Below, piece after piece: positions 27,750-37,034 of a stretch of 64,000 bases of DNA. The DNA is from Vibrio viridaestus (lineage in GTDB: Bacteria > Pseudomonadota > Gammaproteobacteria > Enterobacterales > Vibrionaceae): positions 186,001-250,000 of the forward strand of contig NZ_RJVQ01000002.1 of assembly GCF_003856525.1 (NCBI RefSeq). Reading direction: 5' to 3'. The number at the start of each line of letters is the position of its first letter. The stretch's first letter is position 1. The translations under genes were made by a program, and so were the position numbers. Under the pieces are notes generated by a model. That model had not been told where the DNA came from. It saw only the letters and a program-made list of their open reading frames with translations, and searched no databases.

Positions 27750-29279
27750 ATGAAATTAAGCCATTTTCGCTTGCGATCATTAGTGACTTCTGTTTCTCTC
27801 GTTGTCGTAAGTCTGTTTATTATTCTTTATCTGTCGTTTCAGTATTTTTGGGTCTATCAAAAACGAGTAACTGAAGTTCATGAACTTCAGGCTGAAGAAA
27901 ATACTCGAGTGAGTACGATCCTCGGTATTAAAGGGGCTGAAATGACGGCTAGCCTCGAAGATTACGCAGCCTGGCAAGAAATGATCGAGTTCATTCGCCA
28001 TCCGAGTGACGAATTTAAAGAAGAAAGCATGAATACTCATGCGTTAACGTCTAATAAGCTTGAAGCGTTTTTCATGTTTACTCCTCAGTTTAAATTGAGC
28101 TGGGGTTTACGTTATGATTATGATGCTGAAAAAAATACCAGTTATGAAGAGCTACTCCCGACTATTAAGCAATTTTTGAAACATTATGATGACATAACTC
28201 AGAAGGAGGAGGTTGACGCGAGTTACAACTATATCGTTATCAACAAAGTCCCGTATTTGTTAGCTATGTCGAGAGTGTGTGAAAGTGATGGCTTCAATTG
28301 CCATTTTGGTTATATGGCATTTCTCAAGAAGCTTCGGAGTCAGTTTTTGCAGGAAATTGAGCAGACGACTGGATTGAAAATTGATGTTTCTGTCATCAGC
28401 AACAAACACGAGAAAGCTGATTTACCGAAAGAAAAGAACGTCTCTTATATCATCAAACCTTGTGGTATGACTGGCGGCGTGGTCTTTAAAGTTCACCATA
28501 ACGTAAAGCTTCCTGAATTCCTTAATTGGGACGATATGATTGCACTGGGGATTTTTTCTTTGGTGATGTTCTCAATCAATATGGTTTTTGTGTCTATGAT
28601 AGTGAAGCCCGTAGTTGCAGCAAATAAAACCCTTGAAATGTATAAGGAATCAGGTGAGTTACCCAAGTCTGATTCGTTTATTTCTCTAGAGCTTAAGCAA
28701 TTTGGCCGAACTATTTATCGTTTGGTAAATGATCTTGAACGAAGCCGAGAGCAGTTACAGTGGCAGTCTGAACATGATTCGTTAACTCAATTAGCAAACC
28801 GATATCTATTAGAAAAAGAGTTTTTGACGATTCTCGATGATTCTTCCTACAACTCCATTGTTTTATGTCTGGGCGATATCGATCATTTTAAAGCTTATAA
28901 TGATAATTATGGGCACATTAGTGGTGATAACGTGTTGTATCAAGTATCTAATTGTCTGAATAGCATATACTTTTCATCTGGTGATAGGCGTATCGTTGCG
29001 CGTTTTGGCGGAGAGGAATTTTGTGTTGTTGTGGCAAGTAAACAGCAACTCGATGCAACCGCTATTGCAACGTCTATTAATGAATCAATTGCTGATCTTG
29101 GTATTGAGCATGCTTTTTCATCAACAAAAAATATTATTACGATGAGTGTAGGCGCTGTTTTAATCCAGTCTCCAAGCCCACAGCATTACCTTAAGTATTA
29201 TCAAGCCGCGGATCGAAATCTCTATCAAGCAAAGAATGAGGGGAGAAATAGAGTAATTGGCAGTAATTTTGCTGCCTAA
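27750..29279 (+). CDS. Membrane diguanylate cyclase with CHASE4-like periplasmic sensor
   Basis: A 509-residue protein: a membrane segment near residues 13-33, a periplasmic domain of about 225 residues, a second membrane segment near residues 267-290 (MIALGIFSLVMFSINMVF), a short linker and a GGDEF domain at about 345-505. The periplasmic part has SLEDYAAWQEM, resembling the D.A.W signature of CHASE4 sensors. The catalytic motif is GGEEF, with GDIDHFKAYNDNYGHISGD upstream, so it should be active. The RxxD inhibitory site is absent (GDRR instead). Ligand unknown. The ATG is 19 nt after the DUF2884 gene. Confidence 0.88.
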   Translation: MKLSHFRLRSLVTSVSLVVVSLFIILYLSFQYFWVYQKRVTEVHELQAEENTRVSTILGIKGAEMTASLEDYAAWQEMIEFIRHPSDEFKEESMNTHALTSNKLEAFFMFTPQFKLSWGLRYDYDAEKNTSYEELLPTIKQFLKHYDDITQKEEVDASYNYIVINKVPYLLAMSRVCESDGFNCHFGYMAFLKKLRSQFLQEIEQTTGLKIDVSVISNKHEKADLPKEKNVSYIIKPCGMTGGVVFKVHHNVKLPEFLNWDDMIALGIFSLVMFSINMVFVSMIVKPVVAANKTLEMYKESGELPKSDSFISLELKQFGRTIYRLVNDLERSREQLQWQSEHDSLTQLANRYLLEKEFLTILDDSSYNSIVLCLGDIDHFKAYNDNYGHISGDNVLYQVSNCLNSIYFSSGDRRIVARFGGEEFCVVVASKQQLDATAIATSINESIADLGIEHAFSSTKNIITMSVGAVLIQSPSPQHYLKYYQAADRNLYQAKNEGRNRVIGSNFAA

Positions 29280-29365
29280 ATAAACGCATATACTGCGTAA
29301 ATTTATTATTACACTAGTATTCACTATTATTTTTCTACTTTACCAGTGAAAATATTATTTGATAG

Positions 29366-29394
29366 TTGCCTTTCTTGGCCGATTCCTTTACTGT
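29366..29394 (+). promoter_or_regulatory. Possible promoter of the SNF-family symporter gene
   Basis: TTGCCT, 17-base spacer and TACTGT, about 30 bases upstream of the start codon. Moderate match only. Confidence 0.35.
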
Positions 29395-29424
29395 ACTAGC
29401 CAACTAGTTTGTTAGTGTGGTTGT

Positions 29425-30780
29425 ATGACAGATTTAAATAAAAGAGAGCTGTTTGGCTCCAAAATCGGTTTTATATTATCGGCGTCGGGCGCTGCTGTTG
29501 GGCTTGGTAATATCTGGGGGTTTCCTACTCAAGCCGCCAGTAATGGTGGTGGTGCCTTCCTTCTTGTCTATTTAATTCTCATCGCTGTTGTTGCCTATCC
29601 TATGCTCGTTGTCGAACTTGCTATTGGACGGCATGGACAGTCGAACCCGATCGATAGTATGAGAAAACTAACAGAGAATCGAAAGTTAAAACCGTTAGCA
29701 TCAAGTGTCGGGTGGTTAGGTCTTTGTGTTCCAACGGCTGTCTTGTCATTTTATAGTATTGTTGGTGGCTGGATTATCTGTTTTTTTCTCGCCGATTTAT
29801 GTAATTTATTGAATTTGCATGAGGCTGCTATTTGGTTGGAGGCATTCTCTATAGAGCGAAATATTTTTGGTGCAGTCATTTTTTATCTTCTGACGATTTT
29901 AATCGTGCAGGGCGGTATTAAAAAAGGCATCGAAAAATGGTCGGTACGATTAATGCCATCTTTGTTTATGCTGTTTTTAGGTTTGTTCATTTATATTATG
30001 TTTCAGCCAGGCGCGGTAGACGGACTTAAGATGTATTTGGTTCCGGACTTCAGCAAAATCTGGGACAAAAATTTACTACTTGCGGCAATGGGACAAGGAT
30101 TTTTCTCTCTAACCATTGGCGGATGCTCCATGCTTATCTATGGCTCTTATCTCAACAAACAGGCCAATCTTCCAAAAATGGCAATGAGCGTTACTTTGGT
30201 TGATACATCGGTTGCCTTTATTGCTGGTTTGGTTGTTATGCCGGCGATGTTTGTTGCAATGAATCAGGGAGTGGAGATTTATGCCACTGACGGGAGTTTG
30301 TTAAATTCTGACACATTAGTGTTTAGAGTTTTACCCATGATGTTTGATGGTCTGGGATCTTGGGGTAACGTAGTATCGTTAATTTTCTTTTTACTCTTAA
30401 CGATTGCAGCACTGACGTCCTCTATCTCCATGCTAGAGTGCCCAGTTACCTTAGTGAGTGAGCGCTTTTCGGTATCGAGAACAACCTCGACATGGGGGCT
30501 AGGAGTCCTGATAGCGATTTTTAGTATCATTATTATCTGTTCGTTCGGAACTCTATTTGGATTAGTCGCGACAGTGGCGACACAGTATCTTCAACCTATA
30601 GCAGCACTGATGTTTTGTCTCTTTGGTGGTTGGGTATGGCAACGAGATAAGAAAATAGCTGAGCTAAAACAAGGTTTCCCTGAATTCGAAAACCGTTTCT
30701 TTGGCAAGGTTTGGCCAATCTACGTCAAAGTAGTTTGTCCTGTACTTGTGACTGCTGTTGTCTGGGGAGCGATTGTCTAA
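29425..30780 (+). CDS. Sodium:neurotransmitter-type symporter (SNF/NSS family)
   Basis: A 451-residue inner-membrane transporter with about 11 to 12 membrane segments. The first segment carries the family signature: SASGAAVGLGNIWGFPTQAA, then NGGGAFLLVY, which forms the sodium and substrate sites in LeuT-type proteins. Substrates are usually amino acids or related amines; the actual one cannot be told from sequence. Monocistronic, ending in a strong hairpin. Confidence 0.92.
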   Translation: MTDLNKRELFGSKIGFILSASGAAVGLGNIWGFPTQAASNGGGAFLLVYLILIAVVAYPMLVVELAIGRHGQSNPIDSMRKLTENRKLKPLASSVGWLGLCVPTAVLSFYSIVGGWIICFFLADLCNLLNLHEAAIWLEAFSIERNIFGAVIFYLLTILIVQGGIKKGIEKWSVRLMPSLFMLFLGLFIYIMFQPGAVDGLKMYLVPDFSKIWDKNLLLAAMGQGFFSLTIGGCSMLIYGSYLNKQANLPKMAMSVTLVDTSVAFIAGLVVMPAMFVAMNQGVEIYATDGSLLNSDTLVFRVLPMMFDGLGSWGNVVSLIFFLLLTIAALTSSISMLECPVTLVSERFSVSRTTSTWGLGVLIAIFSIIIICSFGTLFGLVATVATQYLQPIAALMFCLFGGWVWQRDKKIAELKQGFPEFENRFFGKVWPIYVKVVCPVLVTAVVWGAIV

Positions 30781-30792
30781 TCATCTTCTAAA

Positions 30793-30817
30793 ACAAGGTA
30801 GCATATTGCTACCTTGT
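30793..30817. terminator. Bidirectional terminator
   Basis: ACAAGGTAGCA pairs with TGCTACCTTGT (11 bp, loop TAT) between convergent genes. The minus-strand flank is TTTTAG. Confidence 0.8.
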
Positions 30818-30825
30818 TGCTTGGA

Positions 30826-31890
30826 TTAGGTATTGGGTGTGATATAGCCCGTTGTAATGGTATCGAGTTCATTGTCAGTGACTTCATCAATGAAAGCCTC
30901 AACGACTTGTTCAATACTTTCATTTTTATCGCTAACGTGGGCGATATGGAACACGGCATCCCCTTCGTTTACTAACGGTAGAGTTTGTTGTCCAATAACA
31001 ATTCCAGACTTAGTTGCCGTAATCTCTTTTTCAAAATGACCTAAAGGTGCATTGATATAAGCGAGGGTTTGACCTTTTTCGACTTTATCTCCCAAAGACA
31101 CTATGGTTCTCAAAATTCCATCGAATTCAGCGCGAACCCACGTGCTTGAGTTTGCTATAAATGAAGTTGGTACCTTTTTACGACTTTTTCGCAGCATTCC
31201 CAACGATTGCATTACGCGTTTTATACCCACGATACCTGCATTAATGGCAATGGGGTCAAATTTTAGCGCTTCACCACCTTCATAGGTTAAGACGGTTTTG
31301 CCTCTTTTCTCCGCTTCACTTCTCAGAGAACCACTTTTGATCACTGAATTTATAATGACTGGCGCACCAAAGGCTTTTGCTAAGTCTTGGGTTTCTTGTT
31401 TAGACAGATCCGCACGAATTTGCGGTAGGTTAGTACGATGAATCGCGCCTGTGTGGATATCAATAATATAACGGCACTGCATTACGACGTCATTAAAAAA
31501 TGTATCAGCAAGGCGAGATGCGAGAGAGCCTTTTTCACTACCAGGAAAGCAACGGTTTAAATCCCGACGATCGGGTAAGTAGCGAATTTTCTGAATAAAT
31601 CCGAACACGTTAACAATCGGGACACAAATTAATGTCCCTTTAAGGTCCGCTGAGTTGATGGCGTTAATCATTTGTCTGACGATTTCTACGCCATTTAATT
31701 CATCACCATGAATAGCTGCATTGATCATGAGTACGGGACCTTCAGTACGTCCATGGATGACCTCTATCGGAATCGATAATGCAGTATTTGTATACAGTTT
31801 TGGCACATCACAGTGCACTACAGTTCGGCTATTTGGGAAAATTTCTTCCCCCAAAAAATGAAAGCTTTTAGTCTGTTTAGCCTTTGCCAC
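30826..31890 (-). CDS. Succinylglutamate desuccinylase/aspartoacylase-family zinc hydrolase
   Basis: A 354-residue M14-like metallo-hydrolase. Zinc ligands are likely His61 and Glu64 ([10 protein letters not shown]) and His146 (IDIHTG). The [10 protein letters not shown] and TYEGGE blocks are also typical of the AstE/ASPA group. The last 100 residues form a barrel-sandwich (lipoyl-like) region ([22 protein letters not shown]). Its start overlaps rimK by 14 nt and it is the last gene of rimB-rimK-this, so it probably acts on the glutamylation system. Removal of terminal or linked acyl-amino groups is an inference. It is not AstE of the arginine pathway, whose other genes are absent. Confidence 0.85.
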   Translation of the reverse strand: MAKAKQTKSFHFLGEEIFPNSRTVVHCDVPKLYTNTALSIPIEVIHGRTEGPVLMINAAIHGDELNGVEIVRQMINAINSADLKGTLICVPIVNVFGFIQKIRYLPDRRDLNRCFPGSEKGSLASRLADTFFNDVVMQCRYIIDIHTGAIHRTNLPQIRADLSKQETQDLAKAFGAPVIINSVIKSGSLRSEAEKRGKTVLTYEGGEALKFDPIAINAGIVGIKRVMQSLGMLRKSRKKVPTSFIANSSTWVRAEFDGILRTIVSLGDKVEKGQTLAYINAPLGHFEKEITATKSGIVIGQQTLPLVNEGDAVFHIAHVSDKNESIEQVVEAFIDEVTDNELDTITTGYITPNT

Positions 31891-32782
31891 GTGTCTTGGT
31901 CCTTTTTGCCTGCGCGTTCTTTTCTATGAACTCAATGATCAAACTAGCGATGTCTTTACCCGTCGCAGCTTCAATACCTTCTAATCCCGGAGATGAGTTC
32001 ACTTCCATGACTAGTGGTCCTCTTTCTGAACGCAGTAAATCAACGCCTGCAACATTTAACCCCATAATTTTGGCTGCTTCGATAGCCGTTTTACGCTCTT
32101 GTGGGGTAATTTTGATAAGAGAAGCACTACCGCCGCGGTGTAAATTAGAACGAAATTCACCCTCGACACCTTGGCGTTTCATCGCTGCAATCACTTTGTC
32201 TCCAATGACAAAGCAGCGAATGTCAGCACCACCAGCTTCTTTTATGTATTCCTGTACCATAATGTTTGCTTTAAGGCCCATAAATGCTTCTATCACACTT
32301 TCTGCGGCCTTACGTGTTTCTGCAAGGACAACACCAATACCTTGAGTTCCTTCCAGTAACTTAATAACAACCGGAGCACCGCCAACCATATCAAGCAGAT
32401 CTTTGATATCGTCAGGTTTACTGGCAAAGCCGGTAATAGGCATACCAATACCCTTGCGAGATAGCAGCTGCATGGAACGTAGTTTATCTCGTGAACGACT
32501 TATCGCTACGGATTCATTAACTGGATAGACGCCCATCATTTCGAATTGCCTTAATACGGCTGTGCCGTAGAAAGTGACTGATGCTCCAATACGAGGAATC
32601 ACCGCTTCGAAACCAGCTAGTTCTTCACCTTTAAAGTGAATTTCTGGTTTGTCGGAGTTAATGTTCATGTAGCATCGTAAAGCATCGATTACCTTAACTT
32701 CATGTCCTCGAAGCTTTGCGGCTTCGATCAGTCTTTTGGTTGAATACAATGATGCATTACGGGATAAAATACCTATTTTCAC
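31877..32782 (-). CDS. rimK: RimK, ribosomal protein S6--L-glutamate ligase
   Basis: A 301-residue ATP-grasp ligase that adds glutamates to the C-terminus of ribosomal protein S6 and can make poly-alpha-glutamate. Visible motifs are [16 protein letters not shown] (start of the ATP-grasp fold), [15 protein letters not shown] (phosphate loop), [17 protein letters not shown], and [13 protein letters not shown] with the metal-binding Glu/Asn. Length matches E. coli RimK (300 aa). It overlaps rimB by 4 nt and the hydrolase gene by 14 nt. Confidence 0.95.
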   Translation of the reverse strand: MKIGILSRNASLYSTKRLIEAAKLRGHEVKVIDALRCYMNINSDKPEIHFKGEELAGFEAVIPRIGASVTFYGTAVLRQFEMMGVYPVNESVAISRSRDKLRSMQLLSRKGIGMPITGFASKPDDIKDLLDMVGGAPVVIKLLEGTQGIGVVLAETRKAAESVIEAFMGLKANIMVQEYIKEAGGADIRCFVIGDKVIAAMKRQGVEGEFRSNLHRGGSASLIKITPQERKTAIEAAKIMGLNVAGVDLLRSERGPLVMEVNSSPGLEGIEAATGKDIASLIIEFIEKNAQAKRTKTRGKG

Positions 32783-33222
32783 GATTTCTTCTCAATTAAT
32801 GGAACCAAAAAAGAAGCACCGGGATCGACGACAATACGTTCGTTCATCGCTGTTCTTCCCAGTAACATCCGAAAACTCATGTTTTCTCTGTTTGTTAACG
32901 TTATTTCTATGGGCCAGCTTCTGTTTCCGACCTTGACATCACTTTGGATAACGTAACGATATTCTTCGTGTCCACCGGAGTCACGAACGATTCGTTGATC
33001 GATAACCATCGCTTCACACATTAGTTCTTCGCTCAGATCCTTATGCTTAGGATGAATCCAAAACCGGACCCAAGTCTTTTCATCTTTTTCAAAAGTCTCA
33101 AGCTGAAAGGCATGCAAACACGAGGTTCGAGCGCCAGTATCTATTTTTGCCTTGATAGTTGATATACCAAGACTTGGTAGGGAGACGATTTCTCTCCAAC
33201 CAACAGTTACTTTTTGCTTCAT
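32779..33222 (-). CDS. RimB-like retropepsin-type aspartic protease (DUF785)
   Basis: A 147-residue protein of the family annotated as ATP-dependent zinc protease or RimB. The aspartic protease motif is [13 protein letters not shown] near residue 25. The GRTAM segment near the C-terminus ([13 protein letters not shown]) is also conserved. In Pseudomonas, RimB is reported to act with RimK by cleaving the glutamate tail. Here it is the first gene of a tight rimB-rimK-hydrolase operon, in agreement with that role. Confidence 0.87.
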   Translation of the reverse strand: MKQKVTVGWREIVSLPSLGISTIKAKIDTGARTSCLHAFQLETFEKDEKTWVRFWIHPKHKDLSEELMCEAMVIDQRIVRDSGGHEEYRYVIQSDVKVGNRSWPIEITLTNRENMSFRMLLGRTAMNERIVVDPGASFLVPLIEKKS

Positions 33223-33402
33223 GGGCTTTGATATCTCGGTGTTAGACGATCATAAATGAGTATAGCAGCTTGCGAAGTGACTCATTCTTATTCTATGGGA
33301 ACGTCTACAAATGAAAGGAACTAAAGCGGGAATGTAGCAGTGCAAGATAATAATTGCGAATGTATTATTTGTTCGTAACGACAAATAGGATTTATAAAAG
33401 GA

Positions 33403-33424
33403 ATCCGAAGGCAAGCCTTCGGAT
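33403..33424 (-). terminator. Terminator of pepD
   Basis: ATCCGAAGGC pairs with GCCTTCGGAT (10 bp, centre AA). The minus-strand flank is TCCTTTTATAA. Confidence 0.75.
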
Positions 33425-33435
33425 GTGTCAACGGG

Positions 33436-34908
33436 TTATTTTTCTGGGATATTTTCCAGAGTTTTTACTAACTGTTGCCAAAATTGATTTACAGTTTCTA
33501 TTTCTACTTTTTCATCTGGCGAATGAGGATATTTTATCGTTGGACCGAATGAAATCATGTCGAGATCAGGGTAAGGCTTTTTAAATAAGCCGCATTCAAG
33601 CCCTGCATGAATAACCATGATATTTGGCTTATGGCCGTATATATCTTCATATAGAGAACGGAATATAGCCATGATGTCTGAGTCTGGGTCGGGTTTCCAG
33701 CCTGGATATTCACCGCTCAGTTTTATCTCTGCATTACATAGATGAGCCAGTGAAATTAATCGTCCTTCAAGTTGCTCTTTTCCTGAGTCGATTAATGAGC
33801 GGATTAAACTGATAACCGATATATGTGACTCATTGGATGAGATGACGCCGAGGTTCAGAGAGGTTTCCACAACGCCAGAAATGTCATCGCTCATTCTTTC
33901 TACCCCGTTAGGGTGGACGTTAATGAGATGAATAAATGTATCTTGCGTCTCAGCAGACCAGCATTGGTTGTATCTCTGCTCACTTTCAACAGCCGCCATA
34001 TTAATATTAGGCTCTACAACACTGAGTTCGGACTGTATGCAGTGTAAAAAAGTGTTCACTGCTGCATGCAGTTTATCGACATGTGTTGCGGGAATTGCAC
34101 ATTGAACAGATGCCTCCCGTGGGATGGCATTTCGTAATGAGCCACCTTTAAATTCAATGATTTTTAGATTAAGTTCATCTGCATATTGAGCGAGAAATCG
34201 GTTAAGAAGCTGATTGGCATTGCCTCTACCAAGATGAATATCGACACCCGAATGTCCACCTCTCAGTCCTTTTAGAAAAATTCGATAGTTGATAAAGGAG
34301 GAATCAAGTGATTCTTGGATTAGTGGGAGAGTGATTTCACAGTCTATGCCGCCAGCACAGCCTACATACACCTCTCCCTCTTGTTCGGAATCCGTGTTAA
34401 GTAGAATTTCGGCATCTAATAAACCAGGTTCTAAATTTGCCGCACCCGTCATACCTGCTTCTTCATCTATTGTGAACAATACTTCCAGTGGGCCATGAGA
34501 AATATCGGTTGAAGCAAGTACAGCAAGACACGCAGATAGTCCCATACCATTATCGGCTCCCAGAGTTGTCCCTCTTGCGGTTACCCATCCACCGTCGATG
34601 TAGGCATCAATAGGGTCCTTAGTGAAATCGTGAACCGTGTCCTCATTTTTTTGAGGCACCATATCTAGGTGTGCCTGAAGGGCAACCACTTTGCGATTTT
34701 CCATTCCTTCGGTGGCTGGTTTCTTGATGATCACATTACCGATTTTATCTCTAAAAACAGTGAGATCTTGTTTTGTCGCCCATTGGATAATTTCTTGAGC
34801 TAGTGCCTCTTCATGTTTTGATGGTCTTGGTATAGAGCATATTTTGGCAAAGAATTGCCAGACAAGGTTTGGCTTTAGCTGACTAATTTCGGATTGTATA
34901 TCTAACAT
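33436..34908 (-). CDS. pepD: Aminoacyl-histidine dipeptidase (peptidase D)
   Basis: A 490-residue M20-family metallo-dipeptidase. Metal-site motifs are LQAHLDMVPQK (His and Asp near residue 80), TLGADNGMGLSACLA (bridging Asp) and FTIDEEAGMTGA (catalytic Glu pair). The dimerisation domain includes GGHSGVDIHLGRGNAN. It cleaves carnosine-type and other dipeptides in the cytoplasm. Length fits E. coli PepD (485 aa). It sits divergently from the purine permease-gpt genes, as pepD and gpt are neighbours in E. coli. Confidence 0.96.
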   Translation of the reverse strand: MLDIQSEISQLKPNLVWQFFAKICSIPRPSKHEEALAQEIIQWATKQDLTVFRDKIGNVIIKKPATEGMENRKVVALQAHLDMVPQKNEDTVHDFTKDPIDAYIDGGWVTARGTTLGADNGMGLSACLAVLASTDISHGPLEVLFTIDEEAGMTGAANLEPGLLDAEILLNTDSEQEGEVYVGCAGGIDCEITLPLIQESLDSSFINYRIFLKGLRGGHSGVDIHLGRGNANQLLNRFLAQYADELNLKIIEFKGGSLRNAIPREASVQCAIPATHVDKLHAAVNTFLHCIQSELSVVEPNINMAAVESEQRYNQCWSAETQDTFIHLINVHPNGVERMSDDISGVVETSLNLGVISSNESHISVISLIRSLIDSGKEQLEGRLISLAHLCNAEIKLSGEYPGWKPDPDSDIMAIFRSLYEDIYGHKPNIMVIHAGLECGLFKKPYPDLDMISFGPTIKYPHSPDEKVEIETVNQFWQQLVKTLENIPEK

Positions 34909-35181
34909 AGGTAATCCTTTATCTTAAATATCAGAGCAATAGATTAATAAGCAGTAAAGTTAATTTGCTTTTGATCTGAATGTTGGATCTGTTCCAAACA
35001 GCATATCACTCGAGACATAAAATCCCACTAAAAATGACAGGGTGGAGATAAAGGAAGTTAACCAAAATAGAAGGATCTTTACTTTGTGAAACATAAATTA
35101 CGTATAATTGTAATTAAATTACCATTATTTTGGGCTTCAAAATAAAAAAACGGCTTAAATTTTGTTCGTTTTTACTTTTTG

Positions 35182-35209
35182 TTGTAATAAATTTTCTTTC
35201 TGGTATATT
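35182..35209 (+). promoter_or_regulatory. Promoter of the candidate small RNA
   Basis: TTGTAA, 16-base spacer and TATATT, with a TG one base before the -10 (TGGTATATT, extended -10). The predicted start is near 35216. Confidence 0.55.
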
Positions 35210-35215
35210 AAAGAT

Positions 35216-35469
35216 CATCTCCTGTTGATCTCCCGATCAATCGGAGTGTGTTCGAGATCTAGTTCACCTTTTGGTGAATCGAATCGCTCCTGAATTTATA
35301 GAAGCGAAATAAGGTTAGTTGCTCCATTTATGATGTCCCCTTATTTCTCTTTTTACCAGTCTGGTTATTCCAGTGGTTCTAAACTCGAACATTTTGTTCA
35401 CCCCTATATATTGGAAGTCACAAGATCATCCACCGCCATTTCCTAGTAGCTAGGAAGTGGCGTTTTTTT
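35216..35469 (+). ncRNA. Candidate structured small RNA (about 254 nt)
   Basis: A stand-alone unit bounded by an extended -10 promoter and a very strong intrinsic terminator, between divergent pepD and the purine permease. Internal hairpins are TTGATC-TCCC-GATCAA (35225-35240) and TTCACC-TTTT-GGTGAA (35263-35278). The tail is the 13-bp terminator stem. A 38-codon frame (35330-35446, MMSPYFSFYQ...) ends inside the terminator stem but has no well-placed ribosome site, so a coding role is doubtful. I do not recognise it as 6S, CsrB, Spot 42, Qrr, RyhB or GcvB. It could be an already reported Vibrio RNA that I cannot name. Confidence 0.55.
35434..35469 (+). terminator. Strong intrinsic terminator of the small RNA
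   Basis: CGCCATTTCCTAG pairs with CTAGGAAGTGGCG (13 bp, one G-U, loop TAG), followed by seven Ts. Confidence 0.9.
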
Positions 35470-35641
35470 ATCTGTTATTGGATTTCACTATCGATGCTGC
35501 AGATAAAACTCTCTTTTTATTAAGTAAACATACAAATACGTACATGATTAATGTGATTTTAAGCGCTTTTTTATTGGCCTTTATTTGACCATGAGGTCAA
35601 TTTTTATCGTGTTTTGGCTAGAATTTGAGTATCTAACTCTC

Positions 35642-35679
35642 TATAATCGCCCCCCAATCGATTACGCAACCGTTTACTT
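35642..35679 (+). promoter_or_regulatory. -10 element and PurR operator of the purine permease gene
   Basis: TATAAT at 35642-35647 is followed at 35664-35679 by ACGCAACCGTTTACTT. This fits the E. coli PurR consensus ANGCAANCGNTTNCNT at every fixed position. The operator would lie just downstream of the transcription start, a classic blocking position. Repression by PurR with hypoxanthine or guanine is inferred. No good -35 is visible. Confidence 0.7.
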
Positions 35680-35702
35680 TTTATCTTTCGTAGGATTCGA
35701 AC

Positions 35703-37007
35703 ATGCTCGAAAAACTCTTTAAGCTAAGCCACTATGGCACGGACGTTCGCACTGAGGTGATTGCTGGAATAACTACTTTCCTGACAATGGCTTACATTAT
35801 CTTTGTTAACCCGTCAATCCTCGCTGCAACAGGTATGGATCAGAACTCTGTGTTTGTCGCAACTTGTCTTGCTGCTGCTGTTGGCTGTTTTATCATGGGG
35901 TTATACGCCAATTACCCAATCGCACAAGCGCCAGGAATGGGTTTGAATGCCTTCTTTACTTACACCGTTGTTATGGGAATGGGGTATTCATGGCAAGTCG
36001 CGTTGGCTGCTGTATTCTGCTCTGGTGTTTTATTCGTCTTATTGAGCCTTTTCAAAATCCGCGAAATGATCATAAATTCAATACCAATGTCTTTGCGTGT
36101 TGGTATTGCTGCAGGTATCGGTCTGTTTCTCGCAATCATTGCGTTGACATCTCAAGGTGTAAACATAGTAGTCGCAAATCCTGCAACCGTTGTTGCGTTA
36201 GGCGATATAACGTCTCTTCATTGTTTGCTTGCTGTACTGGGTTTCTTTCTAACAATTGGTCTTGTTCATCATAACGTTAAAGGCGCTGTGATGATTTCTA
36301 TCTTGGTTATCACGGCCATTGGTATCTTAGTTGGTGACGTTCAATGGAATGGTATTGTGGATGTTCCACCAAGTATTGAACCGACATTTTTAAAACTCGA
36401 CCTTGAAGGTGTTTTCACGGTTGGTTTGATTCCGGTTATCTTTGCTTTCCTATTCGTCGATCTATTCGATACTGCTGGAACCCTTGTTGGTGTAGCGACA
36501 AAAGCGAATCTGATTGGTAAAGATGGTAAGTTGCCACGTTTGAGCAAAGCACTTCTGTCTGATTCAACTGCGACTGTTATTGGTTCTTTGTTCGGAACAT
36601 CTAACACGACATCATTTGTTGAAAGTACCGCGGGTGTAGCAGCGGGTGGTCGTACAGGTCTAACAGCGGTTGTTGTTGGTATCATGTTTATTCTTGCTCT
36701 GTTCTTCGCTCCTTTAGCGCATATGATTCCGCCTTACGCGACAACAGGTGCTTTACTTTATGTTGCTGTATTGATGCTTTCAGGATTAAAGAACGTTGAA
36801 TGGGATGATCTGACCGAAGCCACACCTGCGGCTGTAACTTGTATCATGATGCCATTTACATATTCTATTTCTCAGGGGATCGCGCTAGGATTTATCTCAT
36901 ATGCGTTGGTTAAGCTGTTGAGTGGTAAAGGCCGTCAAATTTCAATCACAGTGTGGTTAATGGCGATTATCTTTGCACTAGCATATGTATTTCACGTTTT
37001 TCACTAA
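35703..37007 (+). CDS. Purine permease, AzgA-type NCS2 family (guanine/hypoxanthine/adenine)
   Basis: A 434-residue transporter with about 12 to 14 membrane segments. Its opening, EVIAGITTFLTMAYIIFVNP, is the hallmark of the AzgA/GhxP/PurP group of nucleobase permeases. PGMGLNAFF and FVDLFDTAGTLVGVATKA follow, as does SSTTSFVES-like TSNTTSFVESTAG, which contributes to the substrate site. The exact base preference cannot be decided from sequence. It lies 27 nt upstream of gpt and behind a PurR-type operator, so it should work in purine salvage. Confidence 0.93.
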   Translation: MLEKLFKLSHYGTDVRTEVIAGITTFLTMAYIIFVNPSILAATGMDQNSVFVATCLAAAVGCFIMGLYANYPIAQAPGMGLNAFFTYTVVMGMGYSWQVALAAVFCSGVLFVLLSLFKIREMIINSIPMSLRVGIAAGIGLFLAIIALTSQGVNIVVANPATVVALGDITSLHCLLAVLGFFLTIGLVHHNVKGAVMISILVITAIGILVGDVQWNGIVDVPPSIEPTFLKLDLEGVFTVGLIPVIFAFLFVDLFDTAGTLVGVATKANLIGKDGKLPRLSKALLSDSTATVIGSLFGTSNTTSFVESTAGVAAGGRTGLTAVVVGIMFILALFFAPLAHMIPPYATTGALLYVAVLMLSGLKNVEWDDLTEATPAAVTCIMMPFTYSISQGIALGFISYALVKLLSGKGRQISITVWLMAIIFALAYVFHVFH

Positions 37008-37034
37008 CATAACTTTCTAAATTGGGTTTTTGTA

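Larger units (their letters stand above)
34909..35702. other. 794-base gap between pepD and the purine permease gene
   Basis: No protein gene is confidently seen. It holds the candidate small RNA transcription unit (35182-35469), a weak hairpin TTGACC-ATGA-GGTCAA followed by TTTTT (35585-35605), a TATAAT (35642-35647) and a PurR-type operator (35664-35679). The left 270 bases, upstream of pepD, show nothing recognisable. Confidence 0.55.

Noticed and set aside
34909-35702. Purine riboswitch for the permease gene
   Set aside because: The three-way junction core with its conserved loop sequences is not found; the strong terminator lies 230 bases upstream of the gene and has its own promoter.
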